Source of the DNA: an uncultured Lachnospiraceae bacterium
Lineage (GTDB): Bacteria > Bacillota > Clostridia > Lachnospirales > Lachnospiraceae
Length of the DNA: 35,654 nucleotides
Assembly: GCA_910585545.1 (NCBI GenBank)
Contig: CAJUFN010000021.1
Coordinates: forward strand, 1-35,654
Reading direction: 5' to 3'
Position numbers and translations under genes: made by a program
The notes under the pieces: model-generated
The model's input: the letters and a program-made list of their open reading frames with translations, nothing else
What the model was told of the DNA's origin: nothing
Databases searched by the model: none
Shown here: in pieces, positions 7,605 through 15,897 of the stretch
Layout: every line of letters starts with the position of its first letter
Numbering within the stretch: position 1 is the stretch's first letter

Positions 7605-8440
7605 TGATTAAAACTTCAAGACAGTTGAAAGCGTTAGTAAGAAATTTAACAAAAGGGGATAGCTTACAGGCACAGATTATTATGCGTAACTATGTGATGG
7701 AGCGTTTCTTAGAACGGATTTCTCTTTCAAAATATAGAAACAATTTTATTTTAAAAGGGGGAATGCTAGTATCTGCTATGGTAGGATTAGATACCCGTTC
7801 TACAATGGATATTGATACAACCATAAAGAATATGCCGCTGTCCGTAGAAAATGCAAGGGAAATGATAGAAGAAATTATTGTAATTCCCATTGATGATGGT
7901 ATGACATTTTCTATAAAAAGTGTTGGTGAAATTATGGATGAGGCAGAATATAGCGGAGTACGAGTAAATCTAGAGGCTACATTGGAAACAATGCGGACGC
8001 CATTAAAAGTAGATATTTCCACTGGAGACATTATCACACCGAGAGAAGTATTGTATACGTTTAAGTTGATGTTTGAAGAACGTACTATATCTATTTTAGC
8101 CTATAATTTGGAAACAGTGCTTGCAGAGAAAATGGAAACAGTGATAGCAAGAGGTGTAGCGAATACGAGATTGAGGGATTACTACGATCTGTATATTTTA
8201 CAGAATGAATATACCTATGCGATTAATATAGAACAATTTAAGGCAGCATTTTTAGCAACAAGCAAAAAGCGTAATTCCGTGCAACTAGTAGCCGAGGGTA
8301 ATAAAATTTTAAAAGAAATAGTAGATAGTGGAGTTATGCAGGGACTATGGAAAAGTTATCAAAAGAAATTCAGTTACGCAGAAGATATTAGTTGGAAAAT
8401 GGTAATGGATAGTATTGAAAAACTGTTTGCTAAAATTTAA
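7604..8440 (+). CDS. abiEii: AbiEii-type nucleotidyltransferase toxin
   Basis: A 278-residue member of the AbiEii/AbiGii family. The nucleotidyltransferase core is visible: KGGMLVSAMVG at residues 51-61, then STMDIDTT with the Asp69-x-Asp71 metal pair, and a later acid in PLKVDIST. The C-terminal half has EKMETVIARGVANTRLRDYYD, also typical. In the studied relatives these enzymes modify tRNA or otherwise arrest growth when the partner antitoxin fails during phage infection. It is transcribed with the antitoxin, starting within the antitoxin's stop codon. Length is close to family norms and no disabling change is visible. Confidence 0.87.
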   Translation: MIKTSRQLKALVRNLTKGDSLQAQIIMRNYVMERFLERISLSKYRNNFILKGGMLVSAMVGLDTRSTMDIDTTIKNMPLSVENAREMIEEIIVIPIDDGMTFSIKSVGEIMDEAEYSGVRVNLEATLETMRTPLKVDISTGDIITPREVLYTFKLMFEERTISILAYNLETVLAEKMETVIARGVANTRLRDYYDLYILQNEYTYAINIEQFKAAFLATSKKRNSVQLVAEGNKILKEIVDSGVMQGLWKSYQKKFSYAEDISWKMVMDSIEKLFAKI

Positions 8441-8507
8441 TAGAGAATATAGTATTTAGTTTTTAATGAAACAGTTGTTGATGATGCATAGGGAAGGATA
8501 CAAGTGA

Positions 8508-11111
8508 ATGGAAGAGTGGAAAAAGATACGAAAACGGTATTTGCTGATAGAAATAGTGGGAATAATGGGAATTATTGTCTGCTTTATCGTGGGAAGCTTT
8601 TTAGATTGGAGTGTCCTTGTAAGAAAGGACATATTAATTGGTATAAAGGATATTGAATCGTTTTCTCTAACTATTTTGCAGATACAAGCTGCGGTAGGTA
8701 CGTTAATTATAGCTATAATTGCGTTAATAGCTGGTAATATTTCAGATTCTTATATGGGAGTATCGGTAAGTGATTTTTATTTGAATATTAAGCCCTGGAA
8801 GTTAAAGCAAAAAATTCTTACATTTATATCATTAGGATTATGTTTGCTAGGAATAGCATTTCACGCATTACATTTATATAATAGTGTATTTTGCGTATTT
8901 GTTGCGACTTTGATATCAATAGTTATTTCTATAATTGAAATTTATTCCGCATTTAAAGGGGAAAATGCAGGAAGTATGGAGATTGAGTCATATATTAATT
9001 ATGTATTAAAAAGTAAAGTTAAATTTAGTAAGAAAGAGAATATTCTGGAAAATTTTGTTTCCGATTGGAAAAAGATAATTGATACGCAAGATAAGCAAAG
9101 CTTTGAAAAATATTTAGAGATATTTGAAAAGTATGTAGTTGCATTATTAAATTATGAAACGGAGCAGAGTGTGCTTTCTGTTCAAAAGCAATGCTATAAT
9201 ATGGCATATTGTCTTTTGGGTTCAGAAAAGAATATAACAAAAGAAAGAGGACTTGGATTTGTACAAAGGATATATGATGTATTGTGGGAAGTGATATATA
9301 TAAATAAAGATAGAGTTTTAAATAGATATAAAAACAGTTTCTATTTCTTTTCGGAAATTTGTGATGAATTTGTAGAATGTATAGACGCGCTTAATGTGGA
9401 GAATGTAGAAAGAAAAGTTAAATTTAATGATTTATCAGATTCGATACAAAGGATTGCAATTTGGTCTAGATATGATGTAAATGAAAAAGAAAATAATAAA
9501 GAGGAAATTGAAAAAGCAAGGAAATATAAAGTGGGATATGAAACTGAATTGAATCAATTACATTATTTTGCACGTTATATAGGATATTATTTGAAAAAAC
9601 AAGAAATAAAAGGGAATATTGTTAATTATGATATATGGGCAAATTCCTTAAAAGGTTGGAGTATGTTTTCGGCATCTAATATTCCAGAGGAAAGATCTGA
9701 TGATTTCTTAAAAGATAAAGTTGTATCGTATTTCAATTACTGTTATGGGATGTTGAGATATGGGAAAGAGGACATTGTTAAGGCTGGATTGTATTTGAAT
9801 GGAATAAAAAATATTGTCAAATTAGAAAATAAATATCAAGCACTATTGTATTTAGCAGTGCATTGTTATATTTATTATTTGGCTGAAAGAGAAAGTGATG
9901 ATTGTGTTGTTGGTAGTGTAAAGCAGGCTGCTCAGAATATGATAAATGATAAAGATGTACAGTATGCATTCGTTATCTTTCTTAGAATGTTAGCTGAAAA
10001 TAGTGAATGGTTAGATTTAGATTTAAAAAAGCAACTGGAAACAATTGTTGAAAGGTATGAAATGTTTCCAATACATGGGAATATAAAAAGTATGATTATT
10101 AAAAATGTGGCATCAGATTTTTATATTTTTATTATTCTTTTTATGTCAGAACAATATTTTTTGCCAGAGCTATTAGATAAAAATATAGATGATAGGACTT
10201 GCTTTGGATATGTAACGAATGGAAGTGAAAATGATACAAAGAATATGTTGAAATCTTTATATAAAATTATTTTTGTAGGTAATAAATCAGATGACAAAAT
10301 AGATGTTCAAGTTGGTTTGATGTATGATAGTCTTGAAAAAATGGTAAAGAAAAAGCAAAAGGAGAGATATGTAAAAGTAGCGGAAGAACAACAGAAAAAA
10401 TATGAAGAAATTATAAATGAAAATGAAATTTGCATGAAGATAAAAGATGAAGCAATAAAGAAAATAAATGAAAAATTCTCAGCAATTTTAACTGAAAATG
10501 ATGAAAGAAATGATATTATAGAAATCAATCTATTGAAATTAGATGGATATACAGATTCAGTACAAAAGCTAAATTTAGATGGATATTATTCAGATATAGA
10601 TGGAATGTTTTTGGCTGGAATAGTAAATTTTTTATATCAGCAAAAAGTTGTTGATGTAAAAAGACGATTTGAGGATTTTTCTGGAGATTCAGATTTTATG
10701 AAATACATATCTACGAACCAATTGCATTTACTAATGGGTTCACAGTATATTTTGAAAAATAGAGATTATAAAATTAATGATAAGTATAAAAAATTTTTAG
10801 AACAATACGATACAATATATACTGCTGTTGTAAATAATGGTATAGGGTTAAAAAAAGGTTCTGTTCAGATATGTTTGCATGATATTAATGTTTCTATTCA
10901 TTCGCCAAGTATAGCGGAAACGGATGCGGAATATGATAAAAAGACGGGAAAATATAATTATTCAATTATGAAAGGCTTACCAATAGATTTTGATGAAAAT
11001 GAGCTTAGAGAGTTCTTGTATAACAATCGAAAAATTATAAATGTAACAGCCAAATTGTCAATACAGGTAAACGAGAAGTTATGTGGAACTATTTTTGTTG
11101 GTAGACGATAG
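8508..11111 (+). CDS. Unrecognised 867-residue membrane protein next to AbiE
   Basis: Four hydrophobic helices fill the N-terminus (about residues 11-32, 54-76, 102-123 and 126-148). Some 700 mostly soluble, Lys/Glu/Asn-rich, probably helical residues follow and should face the cytoplasm. Residues ~618-665 (KKKQKERYVKVAEEQQKKYE and onward) look like a coiled coil. The C-terminus ends in a small beta-like segment (LSIQVNEKLCGTIFVGRR). No nuclease, ATPase or nucleotide-binding motif was recognised. Base composition is clearly more AT-rich than the flanking ICE genes, a sign of separate transfer. The ATG follows GGAAGG. It lies 67 bases after the AbiEii gene in the same direction and inside an ICE cargo slot, so a defence role is an inference by association only. 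Confidence 0.75.
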   Translation: MEEWKKIRKRYLLIEIVGIMGIIVCFIVGSFLDWSVLVRKDILIGIKDIESFSLTILQIQAAVGTLIIAIIALIAGNISDSYMGVSVSDFYLNIKPWKLKQKILTFISLGLCLLGIAFHALHLYNSVFCVFVATLISIVISIIEIYSAFKGENAGSMEIESYINYVLKSKVKFSKKENILENFVSDWKKIIDTQDKQSFEKYLEIFEKYVVALLNYETEQSVLSVQKQCYNMAYCLLGSEKNITKERGLGFVQRIYDVLWEVIYINKDRVLNRYKNSFYFFSEICDEFVECIDALNVENVERKVKFNDLSDSIQRIAIWSRYDVNEKENNKEEIEKARKYKVGYETELNQLHYFARYIGYYLKKQEIKGNIVNYDIWANSLKGWSMFSASNIPEERSDDFLKDKVVSYFNYCYGMLRYGKEDIVKAGLYLNGIKNIVKLENKYQALLYLAVHCYIYYLAERESDDCVVGSVKQAAQNMINDKDVQYAFVIFLRMLAENSEWLDLDLKKQLETIVERYEMFPIHGNIKSMIIKNVASDFYIFIILFMSEQYFLPELLDKNIDDRTCFGYVTNGSENDTKNMLKSLYKIIFVGNKSDDKIDVQVGLMYDSLEKMVKKKQKERYVKVAEEQQKKYEEIINENEICMKIKDEAIKKINEKFSAILTENDERNDIIEINLLKLDGYTDSVQKLNLDGYYSDIDGMFLAGIVNFLYQQKVVDVKRRFEDFSGDSDFMKYISTNQLHLLMGSQYILKNRDYKINDKYKKFLEQYDTIYTAVVNNGIGLKKGSVQICLHDINVSIHSPSIAETDAEYDKKTGKYNYSIMKGLPIDFDENELREFLYNNRKIINVTAKLSIQVNEKLCGTIFVGRR

Positions 11112-11198
11112 AATAAAGTTTATTGTAATTAAATCTAGTTTGGATTAAGGTATTGCCTATATTTTTAGCTGAAAACAAAATATCATATAAAGTATACA

Positions 11199-11237
11199 TA
11201 GCCGAGTGGTTTTCAGGAGAATCAACCGGCTATTTTT
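11199..11237 (+). terminator. Terminator after the 867-residue protein
   Basis: ATAGCCG pairs with CGGCTAT, and an inner GGTT with AACC across a three-base bulge, followed by TTTTT. It lies about 90 bases after the stop at 11111. Confidence 0.65.
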
Positions 11238-11294
11238 ATGTCCTGATATTCTAAAAATTCACTTGAGAATATCAAATCATGGGCAGAAGAGGAG

Positions 11295-11390
11295 ATGAAA
11301 ATTATGCCTTATATCGCACCGGAAGTTGTGCAGGAAGTAAAGAGAATAGATTTACTGACGTACCTGAAGAATCGAGGGATTGATGTGTGA
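11295..11390 (+). pseudogene. N-terminal stub of a DUF3991/TOPRIM-type ICE gene
   Basis: ATG at 11295 after AGAGGAG opens MKIMPYIAPEVVQEVKRIDL, ending LKNRGIDV at TGA 11388-11390. This matches my memory of the N-terminus of the DUF3991/TOPRIM (primase-like) proteins of Tn1549-type elements, which normally exceed 300 residues. Everything after the first ~27 residues is gone. It marks the right edge of the ICE remnant, on the far side of the AbiE cargo. Confidence 0.55.
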
Positions 11391-11425
11391 TTATTTTACG
11401 AAAGTTGTTGAATTTTATATCGTAC

Positions 11426-11463
11426 TGCGATACACTGAATATATCGAAGTGCAATGTATCGCA
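11426..11463 (+). promoter_or_regulatory. Operator-like inverted repeat upstream of the PadR gene
   Basis: TGCGATACA at 11426-11434 and TGTATCGCA at 11455-11463 are perfect 9-bp inverted arms. The motif ATCG recurs four times between 11419 and 11461. The position 25 bases before the PadR start suggests autoregulation, as is common for PadR-family repressors. Confidence 0.65.
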
Positions 11464-11488
11464 CTGGAATTGACGGGGGGTGTGTAAA

Positions 11489-11803
11489 ATGGATCAACAT
11501 ATAAAAAAAGTGTATGTTCCTATGACTGAAACTGCTTTTTTCATTTTACTGTGTTTGCGAAAACCTAATCATGGATATGGTGTTGTTCAAATGGTTGAAA
11601 AAATGACTGATGGTGCGATTAGACTTACACCTGGCACGATGTACGGAAGTTTATCAAAAATGGAAAAAGACAATATAATCCGTTTTATTCGTAAAGAAGA
11701 TAAACGAAAGATATATCAAATCACGGATTTAGGATTAGAAGTTTTACAGCTTGAACGGAAACGAATTGAACGCTTATATAAGATAGCTCAGGAGGAAATG
11801 TAG
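11489..11803 (+). CDS. PadR-family transcriptional regulator
   Basis: A 104-residue winged-helix repressor. Residues ~11-75 carry the PadR signature: ETAFFILLCLRKPNHGYGVV, then TPGTMYGSLSKMEKDNIIRF and DKRKIYQITDLGLEVL, with a C-terminal dimerisation helix (LERKRIERLYKIAQEEM). The ATG at 11489 is preceded by GGGGGG; a GTG at 11480 is possible but overlaps that site. It ends one base before the DUF2812 gene, so the two are cotranscribed, with the 30-residue peptide after them. PadR-DUF2812 pairs usually control a membrane stress response; the ligand is unknown. Confidence 0.9.
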   Translation: MDQHIKKVYVPMTETAFFILLCLRKPNHGYGVVQMVEKMTDGAIRLTPGTMYGSLSKMEKDNIIRFIRKEDKRKIYQITDLGLEVLQLERKRIERLYKIAQEEM

Positions 11804-11804
11804 A

Positions 11805-12341
11805 ATGGAAGTAAAAAAAGAATTCAAATGGTTTACAATATTTGAATATGAAAAAGAACAAGATTATTTAAGAGAAATGCACAAAGCAGGTTGGAAATTT
11901 GTTAAGTTAACGGGCTTGGGAATGTATCATTTTGAAAAATGCCTTCCCCAAGATGTGGTCTATCAATTGGATTATAACAAAGATGGACTTGCTCATAAAG
12001 ATGAATATTTGAAAATGTTCGATGATTGCGGTTGGGAATACATACAGGAGTATTTTGGTTACAGTTATTTTAGAAAAGTTGTTTCTGACGATGGTATAGC
12101 AGAAGAAATTTTTTGCGATGATGAATCAAGACTACAGATGATGCAACGGGTATTAAAAGGAAGAATGTTACCACTGTTGATTATATTTTTTCTTGTATTG
12201 TTACCGCAGTTTCTTACTAACTTGTTTGACGCACGCAATTATTTTATAGCTGCATTTATTGGTGGTGTTTTAACTACGTACATTGTGATATTCACCATAT
12301 TCTTTGTGAAATATAGTCAGTATAAAAGCGACAGAAAATAA
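11805..12341 (+). CDS. DUF2812 membrane protein
   Basis: A 178-residue protein with an N-terminal soluble DUF2812 domain (FKWFTIFEYEKEQDYLREMH, AGWKFVKL, then CGWEYIQEYFGYSYFRK). Two membrane helices follow at the C-terminus (~residues 120-138 and 145-168). DUF2812 genes are almost always next to a PadR regulator, as here, and their biochemical role is unknown. The start ATG comes after the AGGAGG embedded in the end of the PadR gene. Confidence 0.85.
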   Translation: MEVKKEFKWFTIFEYEKEQDYLREMHKAGWKFVKLTGLGMYHFEKCLPQDVVYQLDYNKDGLAHKDEYLKMFDDCGWEYIQEYFGYSYFRKVVSDDGIAEEIFCDDESRLQMMQRVLKGRMLPLLIIFFLVLLPQFLTNLFDARNYFIAAFIGGVLTTYIVIFTIFFVKYSQYKSDRK

Positions 12342-12368
12342 TATAAGTAAGAAAGGGGGCACATATAA

Positions 12369-12461
12369 ATGTATGAGTTTTTTCAATCAGCATTCCCATG
12401 GATTCTGTTGGGATTATTTGTAGCTGTTAGTTGTGCGTTTTTTAATAAAAAAAGGAAATAA
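12369..12461 (+). CDS. 30-residue membrane peptide of the PadR-DUF2812 operon
   Basis: The frame encodes MYEFFQSAFPWILLGLFVAV followed by SCAFFNKKRK. It is one membrane helix with a positively charged C-terminus. GAAAGGGGG lies 10 bases before the ATG. It is 27 bases after DUF2812, before a strong terminator, so it closes the operon. It is too short for routine annotation. Unknown function, possibly a partner of the DUF2812 protein. Confidence 0.65.
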   Translation: MYEFFQSAFPWILLGLFVAVSCAFFNKKRK

Positions 12462-12486
12462 ACTTATGATGTCTATAGGAAGAAAT

Positions 12487-12524
12487 AACACTCTTCAAGA
12501 TGAGAATTTTGAAGAGTGTTTTCT
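12487..12524 (+). terminator. Strong Rho-independent terminator of the PadR operon
   Basis: AACACTCTTCAA (12487-12498) and TTGAAGAGTGTT (12509-12520) form a perfect 12-bp stem with a 10-base loop, ending in T-rich sequence. Confidence 0.85.
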
Positions 12525-12624
12525 GATATATGTAAGACCACAAGGCAAGAAAAGTACCTTGTAGATTTGTTTCAATGCCTATCGGCTATCTTTTTGGGAT
12601 ACTCCCTACTCCCGTGGGTTTATG

Positions 12625-13091
12625 TTATAGATTTGCAATCATAATATATTCCTCACTATTTTCATCAATAATATTAAATCCCACTTTCTTATACATCTTC
12701 ACTGCATAATTACTCTTCTGAACGGATAATGATATTTTTGAATATCCAGCCAATTTTTCTACTTGTAATAATTGCTCCAATAATGAAGTTCCAATTCCCA
12801 ATCCCCTATATTTGGAGCAGACAGACATAGCAAGCGATGGCGTATCATTATCAATGTGTCCATAATCATTCATAATTCTTACCCAAATAACTCCTACTAC
12901 TTTTCCTTGACTTTCTGCAACTAAAGCTTTATCATGTTTACGTTTTCCAAATTCCACAATATATTCCTGTAATTCTGAACATTCTATTACTGATTTAGGT
13001 GGTGGTTCAATTCCGTCTGGAATATAAATTGCTTTGTACAAAAAACCACTTAATAAACAGTATTCTTCATTTCTCGTATTACATAGTCCAT
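12625..13091 (-). pseudogene. GNAT acetyltransferase with a 5' frameshift
   Basis: The 3' part (minus strand, from about 13065 down) encodes a GNAT fold: ALVAESQGKVVGVIWVRIMN, the acetyl-CoA loop YRGLGIGTSLLEQLL and the closing NYAVKMYKKVGFNI. Its natural beginning lies in another frame. ATG at 13091, after GGAG, reads MDYVIREMKNTVY and then stops; one frame over, the sequence continues LLSGFLYKAIYIPDG into the main frame. One missing base near 13055-13063 explains this. GNAT enzymes move an acetyl group from acetyl-CoA to an amine; the substrate is unknown. The internal ATG at 13041 would omit the first strand, so the gene is probably dead unless the base is a sequencing error. Confidence 0.75.
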
Positions 13092-13113
13092 AATTTCACT
13101 CCAGTTTGCAATT

Positions 13114-13361
13114 TTACTTAACAATGTGTGCTGTGATAATTGTATAACTATATGAATTGATAGTAATTTTGATGTTTTCAACTGCACAATACCAATTTTT
13201 ACCCTGTTTGTATATATTGCAATTTTTATCTAACACCTTATTTTTACAATACGCAACAACATCTACTGTATCTATTTTTAGATTTCTTCTAATTCTATCA
13301 ATTCCCATTTCAGTTGTATGAATTTTTCAATATTATCAAGTAATATCTTTTTATCTTCCAT
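13114..13361 (-). pseudogene. DUF3781 protein with a 5' frameshift
   Basis: The main part encodes GIDRIRRNLKIDTVDVVAYC and GKNWYCAVENIKITINSYSY then TIITAHIVK, the recognisable core and end of DUF3781 proteins. The expected start is ATG at 13361 (MEDKKILLDNIEK). It runs out of frame at GAAAAATT near 13320; adding one A gives the family-like IHTTEMGIDRI and restores one open frame of about 82 residues. The function of DUF3781 is unknown. An internal ATG could start a 64-residue product, but it lacks a good ribosome binding site. Confidence 0.7.
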
Positions 13362-13406
13362 TGTTTTTCCTCAACTTCCAATGTCCCCAGTTCTATAAAC
13401 CGCGAT

Positions 13407-13742
13407 TTATTTTAATAAATATTTTTCAAAGGCTTTGTGAGTGTCAAAGTGAACCTCTTTGAAAAATAAAACGAGCCAAATAATAAAAGCCGGAATAGCC
13501 ATATATGGTGTTAAAAAATAAGATAACACTGCTCCTATTAGCATTATGCCAGTCCATGTAAAACACCGATTTCTTATATCGCGAGAAATATGAGCTTTAT
13601 CATACAACGCCTGTTCTCCTTTCGGCAACGAATTAAATCCCGAAACAAATTTAGCCGCTTTTTCTTTAAATATTGCAAATAACACTCCTATAATCACAAA
13701 TGGAATAACCAAAACTCCACATAGCCAGAATCCTATATTCAT
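13407..13742 (-). CDS. DUF3784 membrane protein
   Basis: A 111-residue protein with a membrane helix at residues ~3-27, a short loop containing the DUF3784 signature FVSGFNSLPKGEQALYDK, and two further helices (TWTGIMLIGAVLSYFL and MAIPAFIIWLVLFF). The start chosen is ATG at 13742, 6 bases after AAGGAGG. An upstream in-frame ATG at 13760 overlaps that site. DUF3784 proteins are small membrane proteins of unknown role, common in Clostridia and often found near GNAT and DUF3781 genes, as here. It is the one clearly unbroken gene of this minus-strand cluster. Confidence 0.8.
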   Translation of the reverse strand: MNIGFWLCGVLVIPFVIIGVLFAIFKEKAAKFVSGFNSLPKGEQALYDKAHISRDIRNRCFTWTGIMLIGAVLSYFLTPYMAIPAFIIWLVLFFKEVHFDTHKAFEKYLLK

Positions 13743-13803
13743 AATATATGCCTCCTTCATAACTTCTAATTTTTCTATTTCTTTCTACTAAGCAAATCGA
13801 ATT

Positions 13804-13898
13804 TTATCCTTTTAATCCTCTTGCTTGTCTGTCCATATCTTCAATAACAATATCGTAAATTTCTCCGAGTGTTGAGTATCATATTTAAATTCTAACAT
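13804..13898 (-). pseudogene. Very short gene with a frameshift
   Basis: ATG at 13898 follows TTGGAGG and reads MLEFKYDT. After one apparent missing base the next frame continues TLGEIYDIVIEDMDRQARGL then KG and a stop, a protein-like acidic helix. Unrecognised. The evidence is the ribosome binding site and the clean two-frame continuation. Confidence 0.4.
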
Positions 13899-13951
13899 AT
13901 TTTTATCCTCCAAGTTATGTGTTATATATTTCTTTTATATTATCATATTCT

Positions 13952-14239
13952 TTAACATCTAACACCAGCTATTTTCAAAAAAGAGGATACATTACTTTTG
14001 CCAAATTCCATTTGAGAACATATCAAAGAAATGCCCTCATATCCGAAGATAGAAGAGCGTTCCAGTTCGATGATCAGCTCATCAACACCTTTCGGTGTAA
14101 CCCTTGCTAAGGGCTTCATCGGAAAGCTCGAAAAATTCTTTGTGGCGTTCATGCGATTGTAGCAAGTTACGGTTTTTCCGTTGCCTACCAACCTCCGACA
14201 CCTTTGTGACAGAAACAAAATTTGAAGAAGAAATAGCAA
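13952..14239 (-). other. Unassigned fragment, possibly coding
   Basis: Within the ~570 bases before the TetR gene one minus-strand frame includes MKPLARVTPKGVDELIIELE and SSIFGYEGISLICSQMEFGK. It has no clear ribosome binding site, and I cannot place it. A mobile-element remnant is possible. Bases 14240-14409 hold no convincing gene. Confidence 0.25.
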
Positions 14240-14409
14240 AGTTTGGTAGCGTGAGTGAAAAACAGAAAGTTCAGAAAAATAAAAACTCTACCCAGTGTGC
14301 ATAAAAGAGCACCCAATATAGTTAAATAAGAGGAATTGCTTTTAAGGGGAATGAAAAGTTTTTACCCAAAGGGAAATTGGGGAAAACGGAAAAGCATGGA
14401 ATAAATAGA

Positions 14410-14458
14410 TTGACAATCTAACGGTTGTTAGGTACAATGTTGCCTAACGACTGTTAGG
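14410..14458 (+). promoter_or_regulatory. TetR-gene promoter with two operators
   Basis: A near-consensus promoter is readable: TTGACA (14410-14415), a 17-bp spacer and TACAAT (14433-14438). A palindrome CTAACGGTTGTTAG (14418-14431) fills the spacer. A second, CCTAACGACTGTTAGG (14443-14458), lies over the expected start site. Both have CTAAC/GTTAG arms. Occupation by the TetR protein would block RNA polymerase, so the operon is probably autorepressed until a ligand binds. Confidence 0.85.
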
Positions 14459-14469
14459 GGTGGTGAAAA

Positions 14470-15081
14470 ATGAATGAAACAAAACAAAAAATATTAGATG
14501 TCGCATTAGATTTATTTTCTCAAAATGGGTTTTCTGCGGTTTCAATCAGAGACATTTGTAAGGTAGTAGATATCAAGGAAAGCTCTGTTTACTACCATTT
14601 CAAAAATAAACAGGCGATACTAGATGAACTGTTGCAGCATTTTGAATCAATAGCAACTGGTTTAATGAGCCAATTAGAGCAGGCATTAACGATTACACAA
14701 AAAACTATCGAGGGAAATTTATTTGAACAAACTTGTGATTGCTTTTTTGAAAAGTATCTTATGGACGAGTATTGCAACAAAATTATGAGATTACTTTCGA
14801 TTGAACGTTTAAGCAATAGTGAAATACAAAAAATATATAATTACTGGATATTTGATAAACCATTAAATTTTCAAACAAAGGTATTTTCTCTGTTAATATC
14901 AATAGGAATTATCAAAACAGCAGACAGCAAATATCTAGCGATAAAATTTTATGCACCGATTTATTTTTTTGCGCAGCGGTGGCTTTTTTGCGGAACATTG
15001 ACAGATGAACATAAACAGTTTTTTCGGGGAAATGTGTATGAGCATATCAATAATTTTTTCAAGGAAATGGAGAGCATATAA
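14470..15081 (+). CDS. TetR/AcrR-family repressor
   Basis: A 203-residue regulator. The N-terminal helix-turn-helix is classical (QKILDVALDLFSQNGFSAVS, IRDICKVVDIKESSVYYHFK, NKQAILDELL, residues ~5-52). The C-terminal ligand-binding part is unassigned. The ATG at 14470 follows a GGGGTGG site and the two palindromic operators described above. It ends one base before the SDR gene, so it probably controls the SDR-GNAT-permease unit. Since the permease is broken, the original role may have been drug or metabolite export. Confidence 0.9.
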   Translation: MNETKQKILDVALDLFSQNGFSAVSIRDICKVVDIKESSVYYHFKNKQAILDELLQHFESIATGLMSQLEQALTITQKTIEGNLFEQTCDCFFEKYLMDEYCNKIMRLLSIERLSNSEIQKIYNYWIFDKPLNFQTKVFSLLISIGIIKTADSKYLAIKFYAPIYFFAQRWLFCGTLTDEHKQFFRGNVYEHINNFFKEMESI

Positions 15082-15082
15082 T

Positions 15083-15862
15083 ATGGCGAATGTATTAGTC
15101 GTTGGTGCTAATCGAGGGATTGGTTATTATCTTGTAGAAAGATTACTGGAATTGGAAAATACAGTAACGGTATTGGATATTCAGATTCATGCGATTGAGA
15201 TATTAAAAGAAAAGTATCAAAAGACACTCCTGCCAATCATAGCAGACGCACAAAGTCTTTCTGGTATTGAAAATGGTGTGTTACAGGCAATCCAAAAATT
15301 TGGAGATATTGACATTGCAATACACAACGCCTGTCTATGTACTTTTGAAAGTGAGCGTGACACAGACTATGAAATCTATCAAAATGTAATGGACATAAAT
15401 TATTTCGGGGCGTTGAGATTAACAAAATCAGTTCTTCCACATATGCGCAAAGCCAAAAAAGGACGTATTATATTTACAAGTTCGGGTGTAGGTGTTACTG
15501 GATTTGCAAACATTTCTCCGTATGCCGCTTCAAAAGGAGCAATAGAATCATTGGCTAAATGTCTGCAAATAGAAAATGAGGAATACGGGATCACCTTTCA
15601 TTTGTTCCATCCGCCATTGACAGATACAAAATCAGCATCGGGAATTTCAGTTCCAAAAGAATTTATGGCAAAGGCGAAACAAGTTGGATATGGGCTGGCT
15701 AATCGCATATGGTTAAAAAGATTTGTGATTTGTCACTCTACAATCCAGACAGCGCAAATGAAGTTTTGCTACAGACATCCCCTTTTCATTGGAAAAATGA
15801 TGACTAGGGCAGCCAAAAGAGCAATCGAATCAGAAAAAAGTGAGGGGCGCAATGAAAAATAA
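15083..15862 (+). CDS. Short-chain dehydrogenase/reductase
   Basis: A 259-residue Rossmann-fold oxidoreductase using NAD(P)(H). Motifs in order: a GANRGIG dinucleotide-binding loop (residues 8-14), DIDIAIHNAC as the NNAG equivalent, Asn106, Ser134 in FTSSG, and Tyr147 and Lys151 in SPYAASK. The catalytic triad is therefore complete. The C-terminus (~residues 175-259) is divergent and does not reveal the substrate. The ATG at 15083 follows GGAAATGGAG and overlaps nothing; an in-frame upstream start at 15005 would lie inside the TetR gene. It is cotranscribed with TetR. Confidence 0.88.
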   Translation: MANVLVVGANRGIGYYLVERLLELENTVTVLDIQIHAIEILKEKYQKTLLPIIADAQSLSGIENGVLQAIQKFGDIDIAIHNACLCTFESERDTDYEIYQNVMDINYFGALRLTKSVLPHMRKAKKGRIIFTSSGVGVTGFANISPYAASKGAIESLAKCLQIENEEYGITFHLFHPPLTDTKSASGISVPKEFMAKAKQVGYGLANRIWLKRFVICHSTIQTAQMKFCYRHPLFIGKMMTRAAKRAIESEKSEGRNEK

Positions 15863-15897
15863 AGCAACCATAAATTGGGATTTGAGAGGAAAAACAT

